Shown: positions 1-7,164 of the stretch, piece after piece
Layout: every line of letters starts with the position of its first letter
Position numbering within the stretch: position 1 is the first letter of the stretch
Assembly: GCA_016297585.1 (NCBI GenBank)
Contig: JAEDGJ010000014.1
Location: forward strand, 1-26,198
DNA: 26,198 nt
Source: Clostridiaceae bacterium
Lineage (GTDB): Bacteria; Bacillota; Clostridia; Oscillospirales; QAMX01
Reading direction: 5' to 3'
Position numbers and translations under genes: made by a program
Notes under the pieces: model-generated
Seen by the model: only the letters and a program-made list of their open reading frames with translations
Database searches by the model: none
What the model was told of the DNA's origin: nothing

Positions 1-1320
1 CGCACAGCCCTCGCCGATCTCAAGCGTGACGTCCGCCGCGCAGCCGGAGAGCGCGTCCGCGTCCGCGAGCACCGTCTCCCCCGCCTGCGTCACCTCCCGC
101 ACGCCGAAGCGCCGCCGCACGAGTGATTCCGTCTCCCGCACAGGATACGCGCCGAGCCGGAGCAGCCCGCCCGCGCGCCGCAGCGTCATCTCGCAGGGGA
201 TGCCCATCTGCGACCAGAACACGGCGCCGGACGGCACGCTCTTCACCCACGACATCCGGATCCGCCGTCCCGCAGCGCCCGGAAGTCCCGGCGCGGCACC
301 GCCCGGGAAGGTCTGCACCGCGCAGCCCGAGAAGGTCTGCGCTGCATAGGCCGTGCAGTCGCCGAAGCCGCAGCGCAGCGGCTCCTGCGACGGATGGAAG
401 CCCGCCGCGTCGATGCGGCCGACGAGATAGGTGTCATGCGCGCCCGAAAACACCCACCGTACCGTCCCCTCCGCGGGCAGCGGATAGAGATCGGGACACT
501 CGTCGTCCTCTGGCAGCGGTATTTCGGCGAATTTCTCCCAGTGCCGCAGATCGTCCGACGCGAAAACCGCATAGGTATGCCCCTCCAGATAGAGCGCCAT
601 CAGGTACCGCCCGAGCTCCGGCGACCACTCGACCTTCGGATCGCGGTTGCCCGGCGCCTGCTGCGGCAGGATGGGGTTATGGTCGTATTTTGTAAACGTC
701 CGCCCGCCGTCGGTCGAAAAGGCAAGGCACTGGGTAAAGGGCTGCCCCGCCGACAGCTCGGAGGTGCCGCCCGCCGCCGTATAAAAGAGCAGGATCGCGT
801 CCTTTCCGAATCCCGCGCGGTTTTCCGTGTCTAGGATCGCGCTGCCGGAATACATCGTGCCCATCCCGTCCGGGAACAGCGCGTCTCCCCACTCCTCCCA
901 GGTCACAAGATCGGACGACACCGCGTGCCCCCAGGTCATATTGCCCCAGTCGGTCCCGTGCGGATTGTGCTGATAGAACAGATGGTATACGCCCCCGGCG
1001 TACAAAAGGCCGTTGGGGTCGTTTGTCCAGCCGATCTCGGTCGTAAAATGCACCCGCGGGCGGAAAAGCATGCCGTTTTCCCGCTCGCCGCGCGGCGGGA
1101 TGCGGGAGGTCTCCGCAAACGTCACGGGAGTCCCCGCGTCGTCCGTCAGCGTCAGCGCGCCGTCCCCGAAGCGCGTCACGTCGATGTATGTCCGCATCGC
1201 CGGGGCATCCGGCTCCAGCGCGGCGGTAAAATCGTACAGCAGCCGTCCTTCGCGGGTAAGCCTGTAATGCTTTTTCTCCTTGTTGTCGTCGACCGGCAGG
1301 ACCAGATAGCGTTTTCCCAT
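1..1320 (-). CDS. GH32 family glycoside hydrolase (sucrose/fructan type), 3' part cut by window edge
   Basis: The frame is open for 440 codons from the ATG at 1320 to the window edge, with no stop. A non-catalytic N-terminal stretch of about 85 residues precedes the five-bladed propeller. The GH32 signatures are in order: WTNDPNG at residues 98-104 (nucleophile D101), QHNP (117-120), WGHA (130-133), SGSA (158-161), GNRDPK (224-229, transition-state stabiliser D227) and DECPDLYP (273-280, acid/base E274). The family hydrolyses beta-fructosides such as sucrose, sucrose-6-phosphate, levan or inulin. There is no signal peptide, so it should act on imported substrate. The residues after about 380 should be the C-terminal beta-sandwich, which continues outside the window. 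AAGGAG lies 9 nt before the start. A terminator-like hairpin (1350-1393) separates it from the upstream dehydrogenase gene, so it is either expressed by read-through or has its own weak promoter. The exact substrate is not resolved. Confidence 0.93.
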   Translation of the reverse strand, partial: MGKRYLVLPVDDNKEKKHYRLTREGRLLYDFTAALEPDAPAMRTYIDVTRFGDGALTLTDDAGTPVTFAETSRIPPRGERENGMLFRPRVHFTTEIGWTNDPNGLLYAGGVYHLFYQHNPHGTDWGNMTWGHAVSSDLVTWEEWGDALFPDGMGTMYSGSAILDTENRAGFGKDAILLFYTAAGGTSELSAGQPFTQCLAFSTDGGRTFTKYDHNPILPQQAPGNRDPKVEWSPELGRYLMALYLEGHTYAVFASDDLRHWEKFAEIPLPEDDECPDLYPLPAEGTVRWVFSGAHDTYLVGRIDAAGFHPSQEPLRCGFGDCTAYAAQTFSGCAVQTFPGGAAPGLPGAAGRRIRMSWVKSVPSGAVFWSQMGIPCEMTLRRAGGLLRLGAYPVRETESLVRRRFGVREVTQAGETVLADADALSGCAADVTLEIGEGCA

Positions 1321-1342
1321 ATTTCTCCGCTCCTTATCTTAT

Positions 1343-1393
1343 AAAAAGAGGGCGTCTGCAGTCGCAAAAATTCTTTTACGGCCACAGACGCCC
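1343..1393 (-). terminator. Rho-independent terminator or attenuator between the Gfo/Idh gene and the GH32 gene
   Basis: On the minus strand GGGCGTCTG (1393-1385) pairs perfectly with CAGACGCCC (1358-1350). The stem is followed by CTCTTTTTAT at 1350-1341. It lies 31 nt past the dehydrogenase stop and 22 nt before the GH32 start, so read-through would set GH32 expression. An alternative reading is a simple end of transcript with a weak promoter in the same spot. Confidence 0.7.
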
Positions 1394-1424
1394 ATGCGTT
1401 TTTTATGCGCGGCTCCCGGGAGGA

Positions 1425-2600
1425 TTACACCTCGGGAACGTTGATCTCGACCTCGCGGCCCAGCTTCGCGGAGCGGTTGATGCCGTCGATGATCGCCTGG
1501 TTGTAGATGATCTGGGAGGACGGGACGGGCGCGGGCTTGTTGTAGAGCACCGCGTCGAGGAAGGTGCGGATCTTCTCGTCGAAGAGGCCGCCTTCGAACG
1601 TATTCTTGAGGATCGGGATGACGGTCTCGGTCTGCTCGCCCGCAACCTCATGATACAGCGTCATCGGGCCGCCGACGGAGCCGTTCCAGCAGTCGGTGGA
1701 CGGGATGCGCAGGCCGCCCTTGGTGCCGAGGATGATGGTATCGCCGGGGGTGTTGATGTTCATCGCCCACGCGATGCGGAAGTCGAGGATGATGCCGCCT
1801 TCGAGACGGATGAACGCAGCGGCGAAATCGTCGACGCCGAACGCTTCGGCGTACTCCGGATGACCGCGGTCGGCATAGGTAGCGGGGTTCTTGCCGAAGA
1901 AGTCGGAGGTGTAGCCGGAGACGGTCAGGGGCTTCGGATAGCCGATGGCGTTGAGGACCATGTCAAGGGAGTAGCAGCCGATGTCGCCGAGCGCGCCGAT
2001 GCCGCCGGTCTCCTTCGCGATGAAGGAGGTGCCGAAGGGCGTCGGGATACCGCGGCGGCGGCCGCCGCCGGTCTGGATGTAGTAGATCTGACCGAGCTCG
2101 CCGGACTCGACGATGCGCTTGATCATCTTCATGTTGGCGTCCATACGGGGCTGGAAGCCGATGGACAGCACCTTGCCGGAGGCCTTTTCCGCCTTGCGGA
2201 TCGCGACCGCTTCGTCGAGCGTCACGCACATGGGCTTCTCGAGCAGGACGTTCACGCCGTGCTCCAGCGCGTCGATCGTCGGAACCGCGTGCGCCATGTT
2301 GTAGGTGCAGACGGAGACGGCGTCGAGTTCTTCGTTCTCGAGCATCGAGTGATGATCCGGATAGCAGCGGACGTTTTCCAGACCGTGCTTTTTGAAGAAG
2401 GCTTCCGCCTTACCGGGGATCAGATCCGCGCCCGCGACGATATCCACGTCGGGCTGATTCAGATAGCTCATCATATGGGAATCGGCGATCCAGCCGGTAC
2501 CGATGATACCGACCTTCAGACGGCGGCCGTTTCCGCAGCACTTGCAGCCGCTCTCGACCGGCGCGTTGATGTTCGTTAAGACGTCGTCCGCTTTTTTCAT
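1425..2600 (-). CDS. Gfo/Idh/MocA family NAD(P)-dependent oxidoreductase
   Basis: This is a 391-residue dehydrogenase of the glucose-fructose oxidoreductase / inositol dehydrogenase family, which oxidises or reduces a ring hydroxyl of sugars or cyclitols. The Rossmann motif GIIGTGWIA is at residues 31-39 and the family EKP motif at 121-123. The C-terminal alpha/beta domain includes GDIGCYSLD, which carries the usual catalytic Asp/His-region residues. I chose the ATG at 2600 because GGAGG at 2611-2615 is 10 nt upstream. A TTG two codons earlier (2606) would leave only 4 nt. There is an unusual 28-residue leader before the Rossmann fold with the cysteine cluster CKCC (19-22). It has its own promoter, related to that of the propeller operon at 9309, and precedes GH32. 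The substrate is unknown. Confidence 0.93.
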   Translation of the reverse strand: MKKADDVLTNINAPVESGCKCCGNGRRLKVGIIGTGWIADSHMMSYLNQPDVDIVAGADLIPGKAEAFFKKHGLENVRCYPDHHSMLENEELDAVSVCTYNMAHAVPTIDALEHGVNVLLEKPMCVTLDEAVAIRKAEKASGKVLSIGFQPRMDANMKMIKRIVESGELGQIYYIQTGGGRRRGIPTPFGTSFIAKETGGIGALGDIGCYSLDMVLNAIGYPKPLTVSGYTSDFFGKNPATYADRGHPEYAEAFGVDDFAAAFIRLEGGIILDFRIAWAMNINTPGDTIILGTKGGLRIPSTDCWNGSVGGPMTLYHEVAGEQTETVIPILKNTFEGGLFDEKIRTFLDAVLYNKPAPVPSSQIIYNQAIIDGINRSAKLGREVEINVPEV

Positions 2601-2629
2601 ATGCAAAAATCCTCCTCAATAGAGCTCAG

Positions 2630-2653
2630 GGTATGTGTGTATTGTAGCATACC
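2630..2653. promoter_or_regulatory. Candidate operator: inverted repeat over the -10 box
   Basis: GGTATG (2630-2635) and CATACC (2648-2653) form a perfect 6-bp inverted repeat with a 12-bp spacer that contains the whole -10 hexamer. This placement suits a repressor site. No cognate regulator can be named. Confidence 0.45.
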
Positions 2654-2669
2654 TTTTTTCATTTTTCAA
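2641..2669 (-). promoter_or_regulatory. Promoter of the Gfo/Idh gene at 2600
   Basis: The -35 TTGAAA (2669-2664) and -10 TACAAT (2646-2641) are separated by exactly 17 nt, placing the start of transcription about 35 nt before the coding start. The region 2659-2688 is nearly identical to the promoter region of the propeller operon (9371-9399). Confidence 0.78.
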
Positions 2670-2698
2670 GAGCTTTGCCCCAAAGTTTTCTCCCCGCT

Positions 2699-4852
2699 TT
2701 ACAGCTCGATGATATGCACCGTCGCGATCCGGTCCGCCGAGCCGACGGCGAGTGTCTTTTCATCGTGGGACAGCACGATGCTCGACAGCACATTCGACTC
2801 CGTCGGACGGTAGAAGCCGACGCTGTTGTAGCTTAAAATGCCGAGCTGGCGCAGACCCTCCGTGTCGTCATAGGTAAAGATGTACCCCATATCTTCTTCG
2901 TCGCCCGCGACGCCCCAGAGCTTCGTCTTCGCGGCGTTCGTGCACATGCAGCGCACCGGCCCGTACGCCGCGGCGCTGCCGAGGCTGTAGACCTTTCCCT
3001 CCGGGCTGACGAGCGCGAGAAACGCGTCCTGCGTGCCGACCACGGTGCGTCCGTCATGCCAGAGCGCCGTCGCCGACGCCTTCGCGCGGTAGCGGCGTCC
3101 GGTCGCCTCCGGCAGCCGGATGTTTTCGTCGAACGCCGCGGGCTGCGGCAGGATGTTTTCCCGCAGCCACTCGCGGTACGAAGGCGCGACCGCGGCGAAG
3201 TCCTCGCGGGAGACGATTTCGCGCCCTTTGATGCGGAACACATATCGCGCGGCGTCGAAATTGCCCTCCGCGCCGGTCACGACATGCAGCACATCCCCGT
3301 CGTCGAACGCCATGCCGATGACCTTCGCGTCCTCGATATGGTCGCAGAGCTCACCCTTCTTGCCGATCTCGCGCCAGATGCGCACGGGATAGACGCGGTC
3401 GATCGGGAACGCCTGGAAGGGGTTGTTTTCGGTGTTTTCCTCGCCCGTCGAGTTCTTTTTCGCGCGCGCCTCGGCACGCTTGCGGAGCTCCTCGTCGGAG
3501 AGCTTCGTCGGGAAGAAGATCTCATGCGTCGTCACGGGGCCGGGCTCGTACATATGCTGCCGGAAGGTGCCGAGATCGATGCGCACGACATCCGGACCCT
3601 CCTCGCCGAAGCCGTGGCCGACGTTGACGATATAGAGGATGTCGCGCAGCCGGTCGCAGGCCATCTCGGTCGAGCGGTTGTGCACATAGCCGGGCGTACC
3701 GACCATGCCCAGCAGCTCCGGACGGCCGCCGTGCGTGATGTCCCAGCGGCACAGGTACTGCCCCGGGATGTATTTGACGTCCTCGTCCGTGTCAAACGGC
3801 CGCGTCTGCAGCACATACCACAGCACGCCCTCGCCGTCCATCGTCATGCAGTTGTTGCCCGTCGCCGAGCGCGCCGACTGCGGACGCACGAGATCCGTCA
3901 CCTGCTCCCCGTTCTTATACGGCAGCAGCTTGCCCGCCGACGTGATCTTTTTCGTCGCGAAATCGAGCGAAAACAGGTCGTAGGCATAGGGGTGGAACAT
4001 ATACAGGCTCTTCCCGTCGGCGGAATTTTCCGCCTGACCGAGATAGCGGTACCAGGTGTTGTTGACATAACGCGGATTGCCCTCGGGAGAGTAGTACGCC
4101 GGCACCTCCGCGCCGAGATCGACGAGGCAGTTTCTTTCGGTGTCGATCATGAAGGGGAAGCCGGACTTCGTGCAGCCGTAGATGTTGCCGTCCGCGCCGA
4201 GCGCGAGCCGGAAGCAGAAGACCTCGGCGGCCTTTCCGAGATCCTTCGTGACGCGGCGGGAGTCGATGTCGAAGCTGTAGACATGGCCGCGCATGAAGCC
4301 GATCATATACAGGCGGCGGTGCGCGGGATCGTATTTCGCGCCGTAGATCGACTCATGCGGCACGGGCGTGCCCCAGCTCTCGGCGTGTCCGGTCTTCGGG
4401 TCATAGACGAGGATCTGGGAGCCGGGGAAGCCCTCCCAGACGTGGTTCTGGTGGCCAAAGGGCATCCATTCGGCGTGATGCTTCGCGCGGTCGGTCGAAT
4501 GCGTCGTCGCGATGACGAGATAGTCCTCCGGCGCGGGGCCGGTGGGGATGAAGTTGATGGAGGTATGGAGCTTCGAGTGCGGCAGCTGACGCTCCTGCGG
4601 CAGGACGAGGTCGCCCGCGTAGAAGCAGAGCTTTAATTCGTCGGTGTCGCGGTCATAGCGTACGAGCTTGGCGTGGTCGCATTTGCCGGACTCGGAGGAA
4701 AGCGTCGTATAGAAGGTGCCGTCGGGCGCGCAGTCGCCGTCCCAGCAGCAGTTGAAGTTCTCGTTGCCCGGGCTCCACGGACGCGCCTGATGGACGCCCG
4801 CCTGGTTGATGACACGGTAATAGTCGTCGGAAAACTGTTCAAAATAGTACAT
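2699..4852 (-). CDS. Large beta-propeller-like protein of unknown function (paralogue 1)
   Basis: This is a 717-residue protein with no recognisable signal peptide or membrane segment, so probably cytoplasmic. I do not recognise its family. Repeated short beta motifs such as LGADGNIYGCTKSG, RRLYMIGFMRGHVYSFD and KLWGVAGDEEDMGYIFTYDD resemble blades of YncE/SMP-30/WD40-like propellers. It is paralogous to 7165-9309 along its full length. Both copies conserve a dense set of histidines, here H60, H92, H96, H118, H126, H134, H137, H156 and H166, with motifs PHSKLHTSINF, THSTDRA and NHVWEGFPGSQILVYD. That suggests a metal or catalytic centre rather than a pure scaffold. The SD GGGAGG lies before the start, and the PHP gene ends only 18 nt upstream, implying one transcript. 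A polysaccharide-lyase-like or epimerase-like enzyme is possible but unproven. Confidence 0.85.
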   Translation of the reverse strand: MYYFEQFSDDYYRVINQAGVHQARPWSPGNENFNCCWDGDCAPDGTFYTTLSSESGKCDHAKLVRYDRDTDELKLCFYAGDLVLPQERQLPHSKLHTSINFIPTGPAPEDYLVIATTHSTDRAKHHAEWMPFGHQNHVWEGFPGSQILVYDPKTGHAESWGTPVPHESIYGAKYDPAHRRLYMIGFMRGHVYSFDIDSRRVTKDLGKAAEVFCFRLALGADGNIYGCTKSGFPFMIDTERNCLVDLGAEVPAYYSPEGNPRYVNNTWYRYLGQAENSADGKSLYMFHPYAYDLFSLDFATKKITSAGKLLPYKNGEQVTDLVRPQSARSATGNNCMTMDGEGVLWYVLQTRPFDTDEDVKYIPGQYLCRWDITHGGRPELLGMVGTPGYVHNRSTEMACDRLRDILYIVNVGHGFGEEGPDVVRIDLGTFRQHMYEPGPVTTHEIFFPTKLSDEELRKRAEARAKKNSTGEENTENNPFQAFPIDRVYPVRIWREIGKKGELCDHIEDAKVIGMAFDDGDVLHVVTGAEGNFDAARYVFRIKGREIVSREDFAAVAPSYREWLRENILPQPAAFDENIRLPEATGRRYRAKASATALWHDGRTVVGTQDAFLALVSPEGKVYSLGSAAAYGPVRCMCTNAAKTKLWGVAGDEEDMGYIFTYDDTEGLRQLGILSYNSVGFYRPTESNVLSSIVLSHDEKTLAVGSADRIATVHIIEL

Positions 4853-4870
4853 CTTCTGACCTCCCTTTCG

Positions 4871-5719
4871 TCAAAACAGCAGCTTATCCGGAGAAAGCTC
4901 CGAAAAATCCCCCTCCCGGAACCCCGCGGCCTCAAGATACGGCACGCCGTCCGCGCGGTGATCGGGATAATCCGGGCTATCTCCCTCCCGGCCGTGGCAG
5001 TCGGAGCCGTAGGTCACGGGAATGCCCCGCTCGAACATCCCGCGCAGGAATTCCGCGTACTGGTGCCGGTACTTCTCCGAAAGCCCCGGGTCGTTGAGCA
5101 TATTGACGTTGCACTCGATGTATTTGCCGTGCTCGAGGAGGTTCGCCCCGAGCTCGTCGTGCATCGAGCGCGGGATGCGGGAGAAGTCGTCCCACCCGCG
5201 GCTGCACAGCCAGGGGTGGCCGAGGATCGTCACGCGCGGGTCGGCGGCAAGCCACATCTGCTGCCGGAACCATTCCCGCATCTGCGCGTCGGGGCCGTTG
5301 TCGACGGACTTTGGATCCGCGACGTCCGTGCGCCAGTGCGACGCGCCGACGGAATAGCGGATGCCGAGCGCGCGCATCTCGTCGAGCGTCAGCGCGATCT
5401 CGATGTCGTAGGGCTTCTCCTGCGGCACGGGCACAAAGCCCTCCCAGTTCCCGTGAACGGCGAGATACTCGTATTCGGGCTTCGCGATGGGCGTAAATTC
5501 GACGCCGAGGATCATCTCCGGCGTGGTTTCCGCCACGGCGCGGTAGTTTTCCGCCGAGCGGCGGATGTTTTCCATAAAGCCCGTGTCGTTGAAGTTTGCG
5601 TGATCCGTCACGCCGAAGCGCCGGAGTCCCTGCTCCCGCGTCCGCCGGATCAGCGTCTCCAGCGGCAGCTTCGCGTCGTAGGACGCGTCGGTATGGATAT
5701 GCCAGTCAGAATGAATCAT
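4871..5719 (-). CDS. PHP-domain metal-dependent phosphoesterase, histidinol-phosphatase-like
   Basis: This is a 282-residue protein of the PHP superfamily, whose members hydrolyse phosphate esters with a trinuclear metal site in a distorted TIM barrel. Metal ligands are visible: H7 and H9 (DWHIHTD), D39-H40 (VTDHANF), E74 (LGVEFTP), then ASHW, GHPW, the ECNVN strand and the terminal GSDCHG. The length matches the HisK-like histidinol-phosphatase group. However, the neighbours are sugar-catabolic enzymes rather than his genes, so a sugar or polyol phosphate is a more likely substrate. A GGAG lies very close (3 nt) before the ATG at 5719. The gene is sandwiched between the FAD enzyme (78 nt upstream) and propeller paralogue 1 (18 nt downstream). 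Confidence 0.88.
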   Translation of the reverse strand: MIHSDWHIHTDASYDAKLPLETLIRRTREQGLRRFGVTDHANFNDTGFMENIRRSAENYRAVAETTPEMILGVEFTPIAKPEYEYLAVHGNWEGFVPVPQEKPYDIEIALTLDEMRALGIRYSVGASHWRTDVADPKSVDNGPDAQMREWFRQQMWLAADPRVTILGHPWLCSRGWDDFSRIPRSMHDELGANLLEHGKYIECNVNMLNDPGLSEKYRHQYAEFLRGMFERGIPVTYGSDCHGREGDSPDYPDHRADGVPYLEAAGFREGDFSELSPDKLLF

Positions 5720-5739
5720 ATGCTCCGTCCTATTCTTTG

Positions 5740-5785
5740 AAAAAAATGGTCGTCATTCCCGCCCCTCCCCAGGGGGAGCGGAATG
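5740..5785 (-). terminator. Possible weak terminator or attenuator between the FAD and PHP genes
   Basis: On the minus strand CATTCCGC (5785-5778) pairs with the GC-GGGAATG side (5762-5754), with a bulge, over a C/G-rich interior. A run of seven U residues (5746-5740) follows after about 7 nt. The gap weakens the call, and partial read-through is more likely than a stop. Confidence 0.35.
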
Positions 5786-5797
5786 CCGTCTTGCCTG

Positions 5798-7084
5798 TCA
5801 GAGCGCGTAGCCGCGTTCCGCCATGAACGCTCTGGCACGCCGCCCGTCAAAATCGCGCGGCGCCGTGCCTTCCCGGACGCAGAGCGCCGCCGCATAGCCG
5901 CAGGCCTCCCCCGTCGCCGCCATGTTGCCCATCACGCGGTAGGACGCGTGCGGGTAGAAATCGCCGGAAATGCACCGTCCCGCGAGCATCAGATTCCCGC
6001 AGCCCTTCGGCACAAGACAGCGATACGGGATGTGATACGGCTTTGTGCGGTAGCCGCGGCCGCAGTCGAGGGTGTCGTCCGCCTTCAGCTTGTGCACGTC
6101 CACACCGAACGTCACAAGGCAGATGCCGTCCTCGAATTTCCGGCCCTCCAGAATATCCTCGTCCGTCAGCCGGTATTCGCCGTAGACGCGCCGGCCTTCC
6201 CGGATGCCGATGTGGGAGCCGGTGAAAACGGTGTACACCCCTTCACAGCCCGGCACCCGCCGATGTCCCTCCATCGCCTCAAAGACCTCCCGGCGTCCGC
6301 CGAGCACAGCGCCGGACAGCGAGCGGATGTCGTCCGGCATCACGCCGTACTCGAAATTCAGCCCGAGGCTCCAGGTGCGCAGCGACGGCAGCTTGATCGC
6401 CGTCACCTGCTGGGCGGACACTTCCACGCCGTGCTCCCGCAGCTTTTCGGCATAGGCGGTCTTTTCGTCCCCGCCGGCGACGCCGTCGTAGTCCGGATCC
6501 AGCCCCGCGGCGCAGACGGACAGGCTGGCGGGAGACGGGCGCTTCTCCGCGGGATCGCCGCATTCCCATGCGCATCCGGCAAAATCCGCCACGATGCCGC
6601 TGCCCGTCGCGTCCACATAGAGCGACGCCCGGAGCGTGTAATTTCCGCATTCCGTGGCAACCAGCGCGCCGGTGATCCTGTCCCCGTCCGTCTCCAACGC
6701 GGCGATCTGGCTGTGGAAGAGCACTTCCACGCCCGCCTCCGTGCAGAGCTTGTCGAAGAAGTACTTGACGCCCTCCGTATCCACCAGTTGACCGGTCCGC
6801 TTCCGGCCGTTTTCGTCCACTCTCTTTCCGTGCCGCGGACAGCTCATGCCGTGCGCGTCCAGAAACGCAAACATTTCCCGCACGATGCCGCCCTTGTTGT
6901 CCCGGTCGAGAATATTGGGCATGAAGCCCTCCGTCAGCGTCCCGCCGAGGCTTCCCGCCTTCTCGACGAGGATCACACGGGCGCCGGTGCGCGCTGCCGA
7001 AACCGCCGCGCAGACGCCGGCGATCCCACCGCCGCATACGGCGACATCGTACTGCCCGAGCTCCTTCGTCCGAATCTCAAACAT
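5798..7084 (-). CDS. FAD-dependent oxidoreductase (FAD_oxidored type)
   Basis: This is a 428-residue flavoprotein. The N-terminal dinucleotide-binding fold has CGGGIAGVCAA (GxGxxG-type, residues 17-27) and an acidic residue E41 at the end of the second strand (ILVEKAGSLGG) for the ribose. A later ATG motif (YVDATGSGIVADFAG) and the C-terminal NLMLAGRCISGDFYPHASYRV complete the FAD site. This layout matches the FAD_oxidored family (PF12831), common in bacterial carbohydrate loci and mostly of unknown substrate. No signal peptide or transmembrane helix is seen. AAGGAG stands 6 nt before the ATG at 7084. The gene is flanked by propeller paralogue 2 upstream and the PHP enzyme downstream on the same strand. 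It might oxidise a sugar acid or a sugar-linked hydroxyl, which is inference. Confidence 0.88.
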   Translation of the reverse strand: MFEIRTKELGQYDVAVCGGGIAGVCAAVSAARTGARVILVEKAGSLGGTLTEGFMPNILDRDNKGGIVREMFAFLDAHGMSCPRHGKRVDENGRKRTGQLVDTEGVKYFFDKLCTEAGVEVLFHSQIAALETDGDRITGALVATECGNYTLRASLYVDATGSGIVADFAGCAWECGDPAEKRPSPASLSVCAAGLDPDYDGVAGGDEKTAYAEKLREHGVEVSAQQVTAIKLPSLRTWSLGLNFEYGVMPDDIRSLSGAVLGGRREVFEAMEGHRRVPGCEGVYTVFTGSHIGIREGRRVYGEYRLTDEDILEGRKFEDGICLVTFGVDVHKLKADDTLDCGRGYRTKPYHIPYRCLVPKGCGNLMLAGRCISGDFYPHASYRVMGNMAATGEACGYAAALCVREGTAPRDFDGRRARAFMAERGYAL

Positions 7085-7120
7085 CGTCTTCTCCTTATCC
7101 TGCGCCGGCTTTTTTCATTT

Positions 7121-7152
7121 TCCGGAGGACGCCCGGAAAGGCATCCTCCGGA
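7121..7152 (-). repeat. Intercistronic hairpin downstream of propeller paralogue 2
   Basis: TCCGGAGGA (7121-7129) and TCCTCCGGA (7144-7152) form a perfect 9-bp stem with a 14-nt loop, starting 12 nt past the stop of the propeller gene. No U tract follows on the minus strand, so it is better read as an mRNA stability or processing element than as a terminator. Confidence 0.55.
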
Positions 7153-7164
7153 TCGGTGCCTTAG

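Noticed and set aside
3056..4636. Long open frame on the plus strand opposite propeller paralogue 1, and similar ones at 7180-9657, 4673-5740 and 21644-22879
   Set aside because: These are antisense shadows of real genes in GC-rich DNA. They lack ribosome sites and are rich in Arg/Ala/Val without family motifs.
4871..5719. hisK, a histidine-biosynthesis enzyme
   Set aside because: Only the PHP fold is supported. No his genes are nearby and the operon is sugar-related.
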